Shown: piece by piece, positions 34,983-44,412 of the stretch
How the letters are laid out: each line of letters begins with the position of its first letter
Numbering within the stretch: position 1 is the first letter of the stretch
Assembly: GCF_008635795.1 (NCBI RefSeq)
Contig: NZ_VWRQ01000015.1
Location: forward strand, 62,001-126,000
Length of the DNA: 64,000 bases
Direction of reading: 5' to 3'
Origin: Paenibacillus tepidiphilus
Lineage (GTDB): Bacteria; Bacillota; Bacilli; Paenibacillales; Paenibacillaceae
The notes under the pieces: generated by a model
Database searches by the model: none
Told to the model about the DNA's origin: nothing
Seen by the model: only the letters and a program-made list of their open reading frames with translations
Position numbers and translations under genes: made by a program

Positions 34983-35972
34983 ATGAACATTCATGATGTA
35001 GCCAAGAAGTCGGGGCTCTCGGTAGTGACTGTATCCAGAGTCCTTAACAATTCACCGTCTGTACGAGAATCGAACCGGCGGAAAGTGCTTAAGGCAATGG
35101 AGGAATTGAATTATCAGCCCAATTCAGCGGCGCGGAGTCTTGTGCGCGGGAAGACGGGTGTAATCGGGATGTCGATTACCAACTTTAACGACTCTTTCTA
35201 TGACCGGGTGATTCGCGTGGTGAACCGGAAGCTGGCGGAGCAAGGGTACTTCCTGGCCTTGTCCATTGCCGAGGATGAAGATGGGGGCACTAACTTTCTG
35301 TTTCAGAAGGACCGGGTGGACGGAATTATTCTCTTATCCCCGCTTGAAGAGAAGGAATATGTAGAGGAGCTGAAGAGAAAGAGCATTCCGGTTGTCCTGC
35401 TGGATAACCAGTTCCAGCATGAGGATGTTCCCAGTGTCGTAGTCGATAACTATCAGGGCGGCTATGAAGCGACCAAGCATCTGATTGGTCTTGGACATAC
35501 GCAAATTGCCTATATCGGCGGCCCTTCGGTATTCCTGAGTGTAGCGGAGCGCAAACGGGGCTTTGTCCAGGCGCTGGACGAAGCAGGCTTAACTCCTTAC
35601 GGAACGGATTCCTGCGGGTTTACGGTAAGCAGCGGTTATGAGGTCGCCAAGCGCTGGATGCGCGAGGATAAGCTGCCGACAGCTTTTTTCTGCGGGGATG
35701 ACTTTATTGCTCTGGGAATTGTTCAGGCGCTGCGTGAAGAGGGAATCCGGGTACCCCATGATATCTCGGTAGTCGGCTTTGATGACCAGCAGTTCGTGGG
35801 TGAATTCTACCCCCGGTTGACGACAGTCAGACAGCCTGAGGCGCAAATGGGCAGTATCGGCGTTGATCTGCTGATGAAGCTGATCAATGGGGAGGTGATG
35901 CCGCCCGCTGTAACAAAGCTCGCTCCCCAGCTTCTCGTGCGTGAATCAACCGCATCTGTAAGATTAACCTGA
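34983..35972 (+). CDS. LacI family transcriptional regulator of the sugar operon
   Basis: 329 residues. N-terminal LacI helix-turn-helix and hinge (NIHDVAKKSGLSVVTVSRVLNN, then NYQPNSAARSLV), followed by a periplasmic-binding-protein-like sensor domain ending FDDQQFVGEFYPRLTTVRQP. First gene of a seven-gene operon; gap to the kinase is 21 bases. The effector is probably a sugar or sugar phosphate of this pathway. Confidence 0.93.
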   Translation: MNIHDVAKKSGLSVVTVSRVLNNSPSVRESNRRKVLKAMEELNYQPNSAARSLVRGKTGVIGMSITNFNDSFYDRVIRVVNRKLAEQGYFLALSIAEDEDGGTNFLFQKDRVDGIILLSPLEEKEYVEELKRKSIPVVLLDNQFQHEDVPSVVVDNYQGGYEATKHLIGLGHTQIAYIGGPSVFLSVAERKRGFVQALDEAGLTPYGTDSCGFTVSSGYEVAKRWMREDKLPTAFFCGDDFIALGIVQALREEGIRVPHDISVVGFDDQQFVGEFYPRLTTVRQPEAQMGSIGVDLLMKLINGEVMPPAVTKLAPQLLVRESTASVRLT

Positions 35973-35993
35973 ACAGTAGGAGTGAAATGATCT

Positions 35994-36968
35994 GTGAAGT
36001 ATTACTTGGGAGTGGATGCAGGGGGCAGCAAGACCTACGCCATGATTGCCAACGAACAGGGCAAGGTCATCGGTGCAGGCCGGGGTGGGAACGGAAATCA
36101 CCAAAAGAACCGTGAGCAGGCCGAGGACAGCTTGCAGCAGGCGGTATCGGAAGCGCTTCAAGCGTCCGGGTTGATCAAGGATCAGCTGGAGTGTTCCTGG
36201 TTTGGCCTGGCCGGAGCGGACAGAGAGACGGATTATAAGATTTTACGGCCTATTATCAGCCGTCTGGACCTTCCGCGAACGGAGATATCCTGCGATACCT
36301 GGAATGCACTGCGCTCGGGGACCGAGAAGAGCTATGGGGTTGTATTAATTTGCGGCTCGGGCGTGAACTGTGCAGGCAAGAATCCGGAAGGCGTTACGTA
36401 CCAATGCGGCGGGTTCGGCTACCGGTTCGGCGATTTTGGCGGTGGCTATGATTTAAGTGTTGAAGTATTCCGCAGTGTTCTGCGGGCGGATGAAGGCAGA
36501 GAGGGCAAGACGGTGCTGACAGAGCGCCTCACGGATCTGCTGGGATATTCCAGTGTCTCCGAGCTGCGGGAGGATTATCTGGATCATCACAGGGAATTGC
36601 CGCCGCACATTGCCGAGCTGCTGTTTCAGGCGGCAGACGAAGGAGATCAGGTGGCCACCGGGCTGCTGATCAGGCAAGGAGATGAGCTGGGGCTGGCTGC
36701 GGCGGCGACGATCCGGCAGTTGGCGATGGAGAAGGATACCTTTGACATCGTGCTTGCCGGCAGCCTGCTGACCAAGGGGGATCGTTCCGGCATTATCCGG
36801 CGGGCCATTGAGCAGAGAGTGAAGCAAGCGGCTCCCAATGGCACCCTAAGAATACTAACTCGTGAGCCGGTTGTCGGCTCGGTCGTGCTGGCAATGGAGA
36901 GCAGCGGTCTGCAGGTCGGTCACGAAATTCTTGACCGCCTGTCTGTGGGAAATATCCCCAGCAGTTAG
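35994..36968 (+). CDS. BadF/BadG/BcrA/BcrD-type kinase (N-acetylglucosamine kinase-like)
   Basis: 324 residues of the ASKHA fold. Phosphate-1 motif GVDAGGSKT (5-13), LAGADRE (near 73), the VVLICGSGVN phosphate-2 loop and the GGFGYRFGDFGGGYD motif are as in N-acetylglucosamine kinases of the BadF family. GTG start with AGGAG upstream. In this operon it likely phosphorylates an imported sugar so that the GH4 enzyme can act on it, since no PTS gene is present. Amino-sugar specificity is inference. Confidence 0.85.
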   Translation: MKYYLGVDAGGSKTYAMIANEQGKVIGAGRGGNGNHQKNREQAEDSLQQAVSEALQASGLIKDQLECSWFGLAGADRETDYKILRPIISRLDLPRTEISCDTWNALRSGTEKSYGVVLICGSGVNCAGKNPEGVTYQCGGFGYRFGDFGGGYDLSVEVFRSVLRADEGREGKTVLTERLTDLLGYSSVSELREDYLDHHRELPPHIAELLFQAADEGDQVATGLLIRQGDELGLAAAATIRQLAMEKDTFDIVLAGSLLTKGDRSGIIRRAIEQRVKQAAPNGTLRILTREPVVGSVVLAMESSGLQVGHEILDRLSVGNIPSS

Positions 36969-37009
36969 GCTATATAACCAAAATGAAAAAGACGAAGGAA
37001 GGGTCTGTC

Positions 37010-38308
37010 ATGGAGGAAAGATTGAAGCTGGTTGTTATCGGGGCAGGGTCATCGTATACCCCCGAGCTTATGGAAGGCATCATCCTGCATCATCCAGAGC
37101 TCCCTGTCGGCGAAGTATGGCTCGTAGACATTGAGGAAGGGAAAGAGAAGCTGCATACGATTGCGGAGCTGAGCAAGCGCATGGTTGCCAAGTCGGGCCT
37201 GCCGATTACTGTCGTGGAGACGCTGAACCGCAGGGAGGCTATACTCGGAGCGGACTTTGTCTGCACGCAAATCCGGGTAGGCATGCTGGAAGCACGCAAA
37301 TGGGATGAGCTCATTCCGCTTCAGTACAACGTTATCGGCCAGGAAACGACCGGACCCGGAGGAATGATGAAGGGCCTGCGGACGATTCCGGTCATTCTGG
37401 ATATCTGCAAGGATATGGAGGAGCTTGCCCCGGATGCCTGGCTGCTGAATTTCACCAACCCGGCCGGCATGGTGACCGAGGCGGTTCACAAATATTCTTC
37501 CGTCAAGAGTGTAGGCCTGTGCAACTCGCCGATCGGTTTTCAAAAATGGCTCTCCGGGTTCTTCGGGCTTCCAACCGAGAAGATCTACTCCGAGTTTGTC
37601 GGCATCAACCATCTGCACTGGGTATCCGATGTCGTGATCGGCGGAGAGAGCAAGCTGCAGGAGCTCATTGACTATCCCCAGAGCTATAAGGCGAGCAATG
37701 TCCCCTTCGACTCCTGGGACCACCGGTTCCTGAACGGACTGCAGGCCATCCCCTCCTATTATCTGAGCTATTACTATATGAAGGATGCCATGCTGGAGGA
37801 GCAGAAGGAAGCGGCAGCCACAACCGGATCGCGGGCTGAGGTCGTGAAGAAGGTAGAGGAAGAGCTGTTTGAGCTGTACCGGAACGTGGAGCTGGAGGAG
37901 AAGCCGAAGCAGCTGGAGCAGCGGGGCGGAGCCTATTACTCGGAGGCGGCCGTACTGCTGATGCGCTCCATCTATAATGATTCCCGCGATATTCAGACGC
38001 TGAATGTACGCAACAATGGCATTATTGATTTCCTGCCGGACGATGCTTCGATCGAAGTGAACTGTATCGTGACCAAGCAAGGTCCGTTGCCGGTTCCGCT
38101 GCGCAAAGTTCCACCCTCCGTCAAAGGTCTGCTGGCGGCAGTCAAACAGTATGAGAGCCTGACCATCGAGGCGGCCGTGCATGGAGACCGGGATATTGCC
38201 CTGCAGGCCCTCGTCCATCATCCGCTGGGACCTTCAGTCACAGTGGCCGAACAGCTGCTGGATGAAATGCTGGAGAAGAACAAACCGTATCTGCCATTGT
38301 TTCATTAG
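37010..38308 (+). CDS. GH4 family 6-phospho-beta-glucosidase-like enzyme
   Basis: 432 residues. GH4 enzymes use NAD+ and Mn2+ and cleave by oxidation at C3. The NAD loop GAGSSYTPEL is at residues 11-20; metal ligands are C171 (CNSPIGF) and H201 (GINHLHW). CNxP with this NH pattern is typical of the CelF/LicH (6-phospho-beta-glucosidase) branch. ATG 37010 follows AAGGAAGGG; an ATG at 36983 in the same frame has no ribosome-binding site. Cytoplasmic. Confidence 0.9.
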   Translation: MEERLKLVVIGAGSSYTPELMEGIILHHPELPVGEVWLVDIEEGKEKLHTIAELSKRMVAKSGLPITVVETLNRREAILGADFVCTQIRVGMLEARKWDELIPLQYNVIGQETTGPGGMMKGLRTIPVILDICKDMEELAPDAWLLNFTNPAGMVTEAVHKYSSVKSVGLCNSPIGFQKWLSGFFGLPTEKIYSEFVGINHLHWVSDVVIGGESKLQELIDYPQSYKASNVPFDSWDHRFLNGLQAIPSYYLSYYYMKDAMLEEQKEAAATTGSRAEVVKKVEEELFELYRNVELEEKPKQLEQRGGAYYSEAAVLLMRSIYNDSRDIQTLNVRNNGIIDFLPDDASIEVNCIVTKQGPLPVPLRKVPPSVKGLLAAVKQYESLTIEAAVHGDRDIALQALVHHPLGPSVTVAEQLLDEMLEKNKPYLPLFH

Positions 38309-38332
38309 AAGGCTCCAGAGGAGGAGAAGCGG

Positions 38333-39259
38333 ATGAAGGCGGCCGTTAAACCAGGTGTATGGAAGAAATTGACCAATCAGTTGGATTTACAATCCATGGT
38401 TTGGCCGGGAATTATCTTTGTTGCTATATTCAGCTACATTCCGATGTACGGCGTGGTAATGGCGTTCCAGCAGTACGATATTTTTAACGGCATTCTGGAA
38501 AGCCCATGGGTGGGATGGATGAATTTCAAAATGTTCTTCGAAGCCCCCGAGTTCTGGAATGTGATGCGAAATACCATTGTTATCAGCCTGCTGAAGCTGG
38601 TCATTACCTTTCCTGCCCCGATACTGCTGGCACTGATGCTGAATGAAGTCGGGAACATGGCCTTCAAACGGTTCATTCAGACGGTCAGCTACCTGCCTTA
38701 TTTCCTGTCCTGGGTTATTGTATCCGGCTTTGTGTTCTCGCTGCTGTCCGTGGACAACGGAACGGTGAACTTCCTGCTGGAACGGCTCAACCTGATTCAG
38801 GAGCCGGTGAATTTCCTGGCGATTCCGGAATACTTCTGGTCGATTCTCGTGAGCGTCAACGTGTGGAAGGAGATCGGGTTCGGTAGTATTGTCTACCTGG
38901 CCGCCATTGCAGGCGTTGATCCAGCCATGTATGAGGCCGCTTCGATAGACGGCGCAAGCCGGTTTAAGCAAATTTACTTAATTACACTCCCCAGTATTGC
39001 TCCTGTTATTATCATCTTTATGATTCTGGCCATCGGCAATTTGCTTAGTGCAGGCTTCGAGGACATTTTGCTGCTGGCGACCAATCCCATTCTGCGGCCT
39101 TACTCCGATGTGATCGACACCTATGTGTACCGTGTGGGAATACTCAATGCCAGATTCTCTTATGCGACAGCGGTAGGGCTGTTCAAAGCGGTAATCAGTG
39201 TAATTCTGCTGGTGACAGCCAACAAAATCGCCCGCCGGGCCGATGTCAGTCTCTGGTAG
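38333..39259 (+). CDS. Sugar ABC transporter permease, LplB type
   Basis: 308 residues, six membrane segments, binding-protein-dependent transport permease. The EAA loop reads YEAASIDGASRFKQIYLITLP (about 203-223). It begins LQSMVWPGIIFVAIFSYIPMYGVVMAFQ, as in LplB/YteP proteins of Paenibacillus and Bacillus. Forms a heterodimer with the next gene product. No ATPase gene is present; such systems use a shared MsmX-type ATPase encoded elsewhere. Confidence 0.92.
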   Translation: MKAAVKPGVWKKLTNQLDLQSMVWPGIIFVAIFSYIPMYGVVMAFQQYDIFNGILESPWVGWMNFKMFFEAPEFWNVMRNTIVISLLKLVITFPAPILLALMLNEVGNMAFKRFIQTVSYLPYFLSWVIVSGFVFSLLSVDNGTVNFLLERLNLIQEPVNFLAIPEYFWSILVSVNVWKEIGFGSIVYLAAIAGVDPAMYEAASIDGASRFKQIYLITLPSIAPVIIIFMILAIGNLLSAGFEDILLLATNPILRPYSDVIDTYVYRVGILNARFSYATAVGLFKAVISVILLVTANKIARRADVSLW

Positions 39260-39284
39260 ACCTACAACCTGAGGAGGGTGAACA

Positions 39285-40175
39285 ATGAGACTAAGCCTGG
39301 GCGACAAAATGATGCAGCGGACGATTTATCTCCTCTTAACTTTGATGGCGGTGGTCATGCTCTATCCGTTCTGGAACGCACTGGTGATCTCCTTTAATCA
39401 AGGGAGCGATACGGCGCTCGGCGGCGTAACCTTGTGGCCAAGAGCGTACACACTGGAGAATTATTATATTGTATTTCAGGATCGCCGCCTGCTGAATTCC
39501 TTCATGATAACGATTCTGCGAACCCTGAGCGGCACAGCGTTATCCGTCTTTTTTACCGCGCTGTTAGCGTACGGAATGTCCAAGAAGAGCCTGCTGTTCC
39601 GCAAGCAATACATGGTGTTCTTCATGATCACGATGTTCTTCAGCGGGGGACTCATTCCGACGTATATGCTGATCCGCGCTCTTGGGATGCTGGACACCTT
39701 CTGGGTGCTGATTATTCCGGGCATCATCAGTGTCTATAACATGATTGTTATCCGCACCTTCTTCGCTGCGCTGCCCGACGGGCTGGAGGAATCGGCCAAG
39801 ATCGACGGCTGCAGCAACTACGGGATTTTCTTCCGGATTGTCATCCCCGTCTCCGGCCCGGTGCTCGCTACGATCTCCCTATTTACAGCGGTGGGTTACT
39901 GGAACGACTGGTTTACAGGCGCGATCTATATTACGCAGGACCAACTGCTCCCTATACAGACGCTGCTGCGGCAAATTATGAACTCCAACATTATGACGGA
40001 AATCGGTTCCTCGAATGCCATCGCTCTGGATCACATGAACCGCAATCGGACGATTACCACCAAGTCGCTGACTATGGCAACGATGATGATCGCTACGGTT
40101 CCGATTATTCTGACGTATCCTTTTCTCCAGAAGTATTTCGTTAAGGGCGTGTTGATCGGTTCATTGAAAGAATAG
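39285..40175 (+). CDS. Sugar ABC transporter permease, LplC/YtcP type
   Basis: 296 residues, six membrane segments. The EAA loop reads LEESAKIDGCSNYGIFFRIVIP (about 167-188). C-terminus PFLQKYFVKGVLIGSLKE is characteristic of LplC/YtcP permeases. Follows the first permease after 25 bases with GAGGAGG. Confidence 0.92.
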   Translation: MRLSLGDKMMQRTIYLLLTLMAVVMLYPFWNALVISFNQGSDTALGGVTLWPRAYTLENYYIVFQDRRLLNSFMITILRTLSGTALSVFFTALLAYGMSKKSLLFRKQYMVFFMITMFFSGGLIPTYMLIRALGMLDTFWVLIIPGIISVYNMIVIRTFFAALPDGLEESAKIDGCSNYGIFFRIVIPVSGPVLATISLFTAVGYWNDWFTGAIYITQDQLLPIQTLLRQIMNSNIMTEIGSSNAIALDHMNRNRTITTKSLTMATMMIATVPIILTYPFLQKYFVKGVLIGSLKE

Positions 40176-40209
40176 CAGTCACCATATTGTGTAGAAAAGA
40201 GGGATAAGT

Positions 40210-41856
40210 ATGCGCAATCGATTAAAAGGGGCATCGCTTCTGACGGTCTCCCTGCTGCTAGCTCTCACGGCCTGTAGCGGCGGCGGAAATTCTGGCGCTT
40301 CGCAGAATACAACTGAGGGTAATGCGAATACCGGGGCAGCAGCAGATGACGGCAGCGGCATTAAACCCGTTACCTTCAGCTTTTATGGAAACTATGACTG
40401 GCTTACGACAGCGCCTTGGGGGGAGAATGAGGCAACGAAGTGGATTCAGGAGAACCGGAAGGTTACCGTTGAACCGGTGCAGTCGGGAGGAGCTTCCGCG
40501 GAAAAGCTGAATACGATGATCGTCAGCGGCGATTTGCCGGATGTGATCTTCACCGATCGGGGCTCCACGGTAGAACGGCTGGTGCAGGCCGGAAGACTCG
40601 TTGCGCTGGATGACTACTATGAGAAGTATCCGAACTTCAAGAAATATGTAAAGGAATCCACCCTCAATCTGCTCCGCTCCGAGGACGGGAAGATCTATCA
40701 GATCCCGAACTGGTATACCTCAGGCCAATTCGGCAACGGCGGCTGGATGGTCAATAAGGATATCTATAGCGCGCTCGGCAAACCGAAGCTCGAAACCTTC
40801 GACGATCTGTATCAGTATTTGCTTCAGGTGCAAGAAAAGTATCCGGATGTGGTGCCTCTGGAGGTCGGGGAGAAGGGGGCAGGCCTGGAAATTATGTACG
40901 GCGGGTTCCGGGAGAATGCCACCAGCAAATTCATCTCTCTTATGGGCTATCCGGAAGGCGACAAGCTGCTCCCGATCTATGACGATCCTGCCTTCGAGGA
41001 AATGATGCTGTACGTCAACAAGCTGTTCCGCGAGCGGCTGATTACCCAGGATGCGCTGCAGCAAACCCAGGATGCGGTTAAGGAAAAGGTAAACACCGGC
41101 CGCGTGGCGGTCATGGTCGAGTCCAATATCACGACGTACGGAGCCGAGGGGCACCGTGCATTGACGGCAGGCAATCCGGACAGCGGATATGAAATTATCT
41201 GGCCGGTGCATAAAGCCGGGCTGGACAAAAACAAGGTGTTTGTAAGCGGCTTTGAGACGCTGGGCTGGAACGTCAACGTAATTACGAAGAAAGCCAAGGA
41301 CCCGGAGGCAATCTTCGCCTACTTTGACTGGATCACGGGTCCGGAGGGACAGAAGGTACTCTTCTTCGGACCTAAGGGCTTGTACTGGGATGAAGAGGAT
41401 GCGGACGGGGCGCCGATTCCGAATGAGAAGTACAAGACAACGGCGGCCAACGAGCGTACGGAAACGATGCGGAAATTTGAGGACTTCAACTGGGCGGGGA
41501 ATACGACCTTTATCGATACGGCCAAAATGGCCCTTGAGGCTTCGCTTTCGGAGAACCAGAAATCGTGGGAAACGGTGGCGCAGTCCACAGTAACCTGGAA
41601 GACCGCGCTGGACATCACCGAGTTTGTAAATACTGATCCGGTACCGGATACGGAGACCGGTATCATTGCCCAGAATATTCAGGATATTTATACGCTTGCT
41701 TTCGCCCAGATGGTTCAGGCCAAGTCGGATGAAGAGGTGCTGTCGGCACTGGCAACGGCTAGGAAGAACGCCGAAAAAGCCGGACTCGATAAGCTGCTTC
41801 AGTTCAAAACGGAAAAGTGGCAGGAGAATGTCCAGAAGATCAACGCAACGAAATAA
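40210..41856 (+). CDS. Sugar-binding lipoprotein of the ABC transporter (LplA/YtcQ type)
   Basis: 548 residues. Lipoprotein signal with lipobox LTAC, lipidated C22. A disordered Gly/Ser/Asn/Thr linker (23-50) precedes a family 1 type solute-binding domain with SGDLPDVIFTDRG near 105 and DWITGPEGQKVLFFGPKGLYW near 378. Anchored on the outer face of the membrane; delivers an oligosaccharide to the two permeases. Ligand not predictable. Confidence 0.92.
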   Translation: MRNRLKGASLLTVSLLLALTACSGGGNSGASQNTTEGNANTGAAADDGSGIKPVTFSFYGNYDWLTTAPWGENEATKWIQENRKVTVEPVQSGGASAEKLNTMIVSGDLPDVIFTDRGSTVERLVQAGRLVALDDYYEKYPNFKKYVKESTLNLLRSEDGKIYQIPNWYTSGQFGNGGWMVNKDIYSALGKPKLETFDDLYQYLLQVQEKYPDVVPLEVGEKGAGLEIMYGGFRENATSKFISLMGYPEGDKLLPIYDDPAFEEMMLYVNKLFRERLITQDALQQTQDAVKEKVNTGRVAVMVESNITTYGAEGHRALTAGNPDSGYEIIWPVHKAGLDKNKVFVSGFETLGWNVNVITKKAKDPEAIFAYFDWITGPEGQKVLFFGPKGLYWDEEDADGAPIPNEKYKTTAANERTETMRKFEDFNWAGNTTFIDTAKMALEASLSENQKSWETVAQSTVTWKTALDITEFVNTDPVPDTETGIIAQNIQDIYTLAFAQMVQAKSDEEVLSALATARKNAEKAGLDKLLQFKTEKWQENVQKINATK

Positions 41857-41902
41857 TTCTGGTTTGAAATATAAATAAAACTATTTATATGGAGGCGGGA
41901 AT

Positions 41903-43636
41903 ATGTCATATGCGCTGAAAACAAAGTTCATTGCTGCATTGAGCCTGGTGTTGGCATCTTCGGTAACGGGTACTGCCGTTCCGGCTAAGGCTGCGGAGGG
42001 GGATAATCCCCCTTTTGAAACGGAGGTTATTGTAAGAACGGTAAACCAGTTCAGGGACAGTGCGGATGTCCAGGATTTTGTGGCAATGGCCGAGCGTTAC
42101 GGCGTCGATGTCATCAGCATGAATGTGAAGCAGGATGAGGACGACGAAGTTCCGTCCGGCCGGGTCTTCTATCAGAGTGATATCGCTCCAATCGCCCAAG
42201 GCTACGAGGATTTCGACGCCCTGCAGGAGGTTATCACGGCAGCCCATGCAGCAGGGATCAAGGTTCACGCCTGGATTCCGCAGTTCCATGATCAGGAGGC
42301 CTTCCTGAAGCATAAGGAATGGCAGATGCAGGCACTGGTGGATGGGGTGCAGACTCCGTTTACAGGCGCGAACGACAACGAATACTTCGTCAATCCGATT
42401 CACCATGAGGTGCAGGCTTATGAGCGCTCCATCATCCAGGAAGTGATCGAGAATTATCCGGTGGACGGCGTGGTGCTGGACTGGATCCGTTTCGACAATT
42501 ACAACATGGACGTCAGCGATTATACGGTGGACAAATATGAGGCAGAGTTCGGGTATTCGCCGCTTACAATTAATTTCGATGCGGATTCTGCGCGGCGGCA
42601 GCAATGGAATAAGTGGCGGACCGAGCAAATCGGACAGTATGTAGGCGATATCCGTGACGATATTTCCCGGTCCTCGAGCCCGGATGTGCAGCTTGGCGTG
42701 TATATTCTGCCGCCGGAATTTATTGAAGTGGGGCAGAATGTAGCCGAGTTCAAGGACTACATTGATTTTGTGGCCCCGATGGCTTACTTTGACGATTGGG
42801 ACTTCGACAGCGATTGGGTCTACAGCACAGAGTACGGCATTCTGAAGGATACGAGTGACCGGATCAGCGGCACCGATGTGGCCATTGTACCTACGCTGGA
42901 TAATGACTGGACGGATGATGAGTATCAGGAGATTTATCAGGGAATCCGCGAGAATTATCCGGACGTGCAGCGCTTATCGTTCTTTGCTTATGGAGCCTGG
43001 CCGGAGAGCGAGCTGGCCAAAATTAATGAACGGATCACCTGGCCTACCCCGGACTGGTCCACGCCGGGGGAGCAAGACTATCCGGCTCAGCTGCCGTCAG
43101 GCTGGAAGGCCAGAAACATCGGGTCCATGCCGGGCAATACCACCTACAATTCATCCAAGAAGCAATTCACAATGAGCAGCACCTCCACGGATATCTGGGG
43201 CAGGGCGGATCAGCTGAACTTCGTATATAAGTCTGTGAAAGGCGATGCGGAGATTGTGGTTCAAGTGCGGTCCACGGACCGTATGAACGGCTGGGCCAAG
43301 GCAGGTGTTATGATTCGCGAGGCGCTGGATAACAATGCGAAGCATGCGGATATGATGCTGACCCCCGAGAATGGAGCAACCTTCCAGTATCGTACAGAGA
43401 CTGCGGGCAGTATGGCCGACCAGACCGCGGATGCCTCGGCTCCGAGCTGGCTGAAGCTGAGCCGTAAGGGAAATACCTTTACCGGCTCGGTCTCCTCTGA
43501 CGGTAAACGCTGGCAGAAGGTCGGGAGTATACAGATTCCGATGAACCGCCAGGTCTATATCGGCATGGCGCTCAGCAATCCGGGGGACGACACGCGCAAT
43601 AAGGCCGTGTTTGGAAGTGTGGGTATCACGAATTAA
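41903..43636 (+). CDS. Secreted GHL10-type glycoside hydrolase-like protein
   Basis: 577 residues. Signal peptide ending near AKAAEG (about 30). Residues 40-370 form a TIM barrel of the GHL10/DUF187-like group: FDALQEVITAAHAAGIKVHAWI, then VDGVVLDWIRFDN and VAPMAYFDDWD. The C-terminal 190 residues form a jelly-roll (IVVQVRSTDRMNGWAKAGVMIRE) as in DUF1349-like modules. The relative DigH cleaves denuded peptidoglycan glycan, but GHL10 proteins are diverse. Last gene of the sugar operon; it may release the imported oligosaccharide. Confidence 0.8.
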   Translation: MSYALKTKFIAALSLVLASSVTGTAVPAKAAEGDNPPFETEVIVRTVNQFRDSADVQDFVAMAERYGVDVISMNVKQDEDDEVPSGRVFYQSDIAPIAQGYEDFDALQEVITAAHAAGIKVHAWIPQFHDQEAFLKHKEWQMQALVDGVQTPFTGANDNEYFVNPIHHEVQAYERSIIQEVIENYPVDGVVLDWIRFDNYNMDVSDYTVDKYEAEFGYSPLTINFDADSARRQQWNKWRTEQIGQYVGDIRDDISRSSSPDVQLGVYILPPEFIEVGQNVAEFKDYIDFVAPMAYFDDWDFDSDWVYSTEYGILKDTSDRISGTDVAIVPTLDNDWTDDEYQEIYQGIRENYPDVQRLSFFAYGAWPESELAKINERITWPTPDWSTPGEQDYPAQLPSGWKARNIGSMPGNTTYNSSKKQFTMSSTSTDIWGRADQLNFVYKSVKGDAEIVVQVRSTDRMNGWAKAGVMIREALDNNAKHADMMLTPENGATFQYRTETAGSMADQTADASAPSWLKLSRKGNTFTGSVSSDGKRWQKVGSIQIPMNRQVYIGMALSNPGDDTRNKAVFGSVGITN

Positions 43637-43643
43637 GCCGAAA

Positions 43644-43680
43644 ATGGGGGCATCTGTATTAGATGTCCCCATTGTTGTTT
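43644..43680 (+). terminator. Terminator between the sugar operon and the RiPP cluster
   Basis: ATGGGGGCATCT pairs with AGATGTCCCCAT around a short loop, followed by TGTTGTTTT. It separates two convergent operons. Confidence 0.75.
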
Positions 43681-43689
43681 TAGATAGTT

Positions 43690-44397
43690 CTATTGGACTT
43701 GCAAGAAGAAAGCGTGGTCTGGATTGCTTAGTTCACTGGGGCTTAAGAATTCAGCGTAAGTGCCCTCAAACTTCAATTTTCCACGATGCAATAAATATAG
43801 TTTGCATCTTATTTGTTCGAAATCATGCAGGGTATGACTTGACAATAGTACAGTGCATTTTTTGGTTAATGCGAGTTGTTCAATTCTTTTGAGAATGTAG
43901 TATCTAGCAGCAGGGTCTATACCCGAGGTCGGTTCATCAAAAATATACAATTTACGGTCGATCAGTGTTATCGCAAGAATACTCAGGTACCTGCGTTCAC
44001 CAACCGACATTTTTCCAAACTCCATATTCCAGATTCGTTCAACAAGGTCTAATTCAAATGGGCTCATAAGTTCGTCACTGTATGGTTTCTTAGTAATCGT
44101 GATCGTATTTTTATGGTTGGTATACAAGAAGAAACGAAAAAGATCTTTGCCTTTTAAGGTATTAGGGAAATAAAGTCCTTGCAGTTGATATACGATTTCC
44201 TTCTCTTTTGGGAGACCTTCAACATTTTTTGGGCATGGAATAACATTCGTTATGATATCAAAGAAGGTTGTTTTACCTGATCCATTCTGTCCAAGGATGA
44301 CATTAATGAGTCCGCCATGAAACTGAACATTGAAATTGTCCAGATTTAAACGACTGGAATCTTTATACGAAAAAGACAAGTCTTTAACTGTAATCAT
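43690..44397 (-). CDS. ABC transporter ATP-binding protein of the RiPP cluster (McbF-like)
   Basis: 235 residues, one ABC domain: Walker A GQNGSGKTTFF (about 36-46), signature MSVGERR (a variant of LSGGQ), Walker B LYIFDEPTSG, and the switch His in SSHTLHD. Partner of the permease 15 bases upstream. By position it equals mcbF of the microcin B17 operon; the pair probably exports the modified peptide and may protect the producer. AT-rich like the whole cluster. Confidence 0.85.
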   Translation of the reverse strand: MITVKDLSFSYKDSSRLNLDNFNVQFHGGLINVILGQNGSGKTTFFDIITNVIPCPKNVEGLPKEKEIVYQLQGLYFPNTLKGKDLFRFFLYTNHKNTITITKKPYSDELMSPFELDLVERIWNMEFGKMSVGERRYLSILAITLIDRKLYIFDEPTSGIDPAARYYILKRIEQLALTKKCTVLLSSHTLHDFEQIRCKLYLLHRGKLKFEGTYAEFLSPSELSNPDHAFFLQVQ

Positions 44398-44412
44398 GTA
44401 TTCCTCCTAATA

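Noticed and set aside
37049..38221. Minus-strand frame of 390 codons inside the GH4 gene
   Set aside because: It lies antisense to a gene with intact catalytic motifs and has the His/Gln/Arg-rich composition of a shadow frame.
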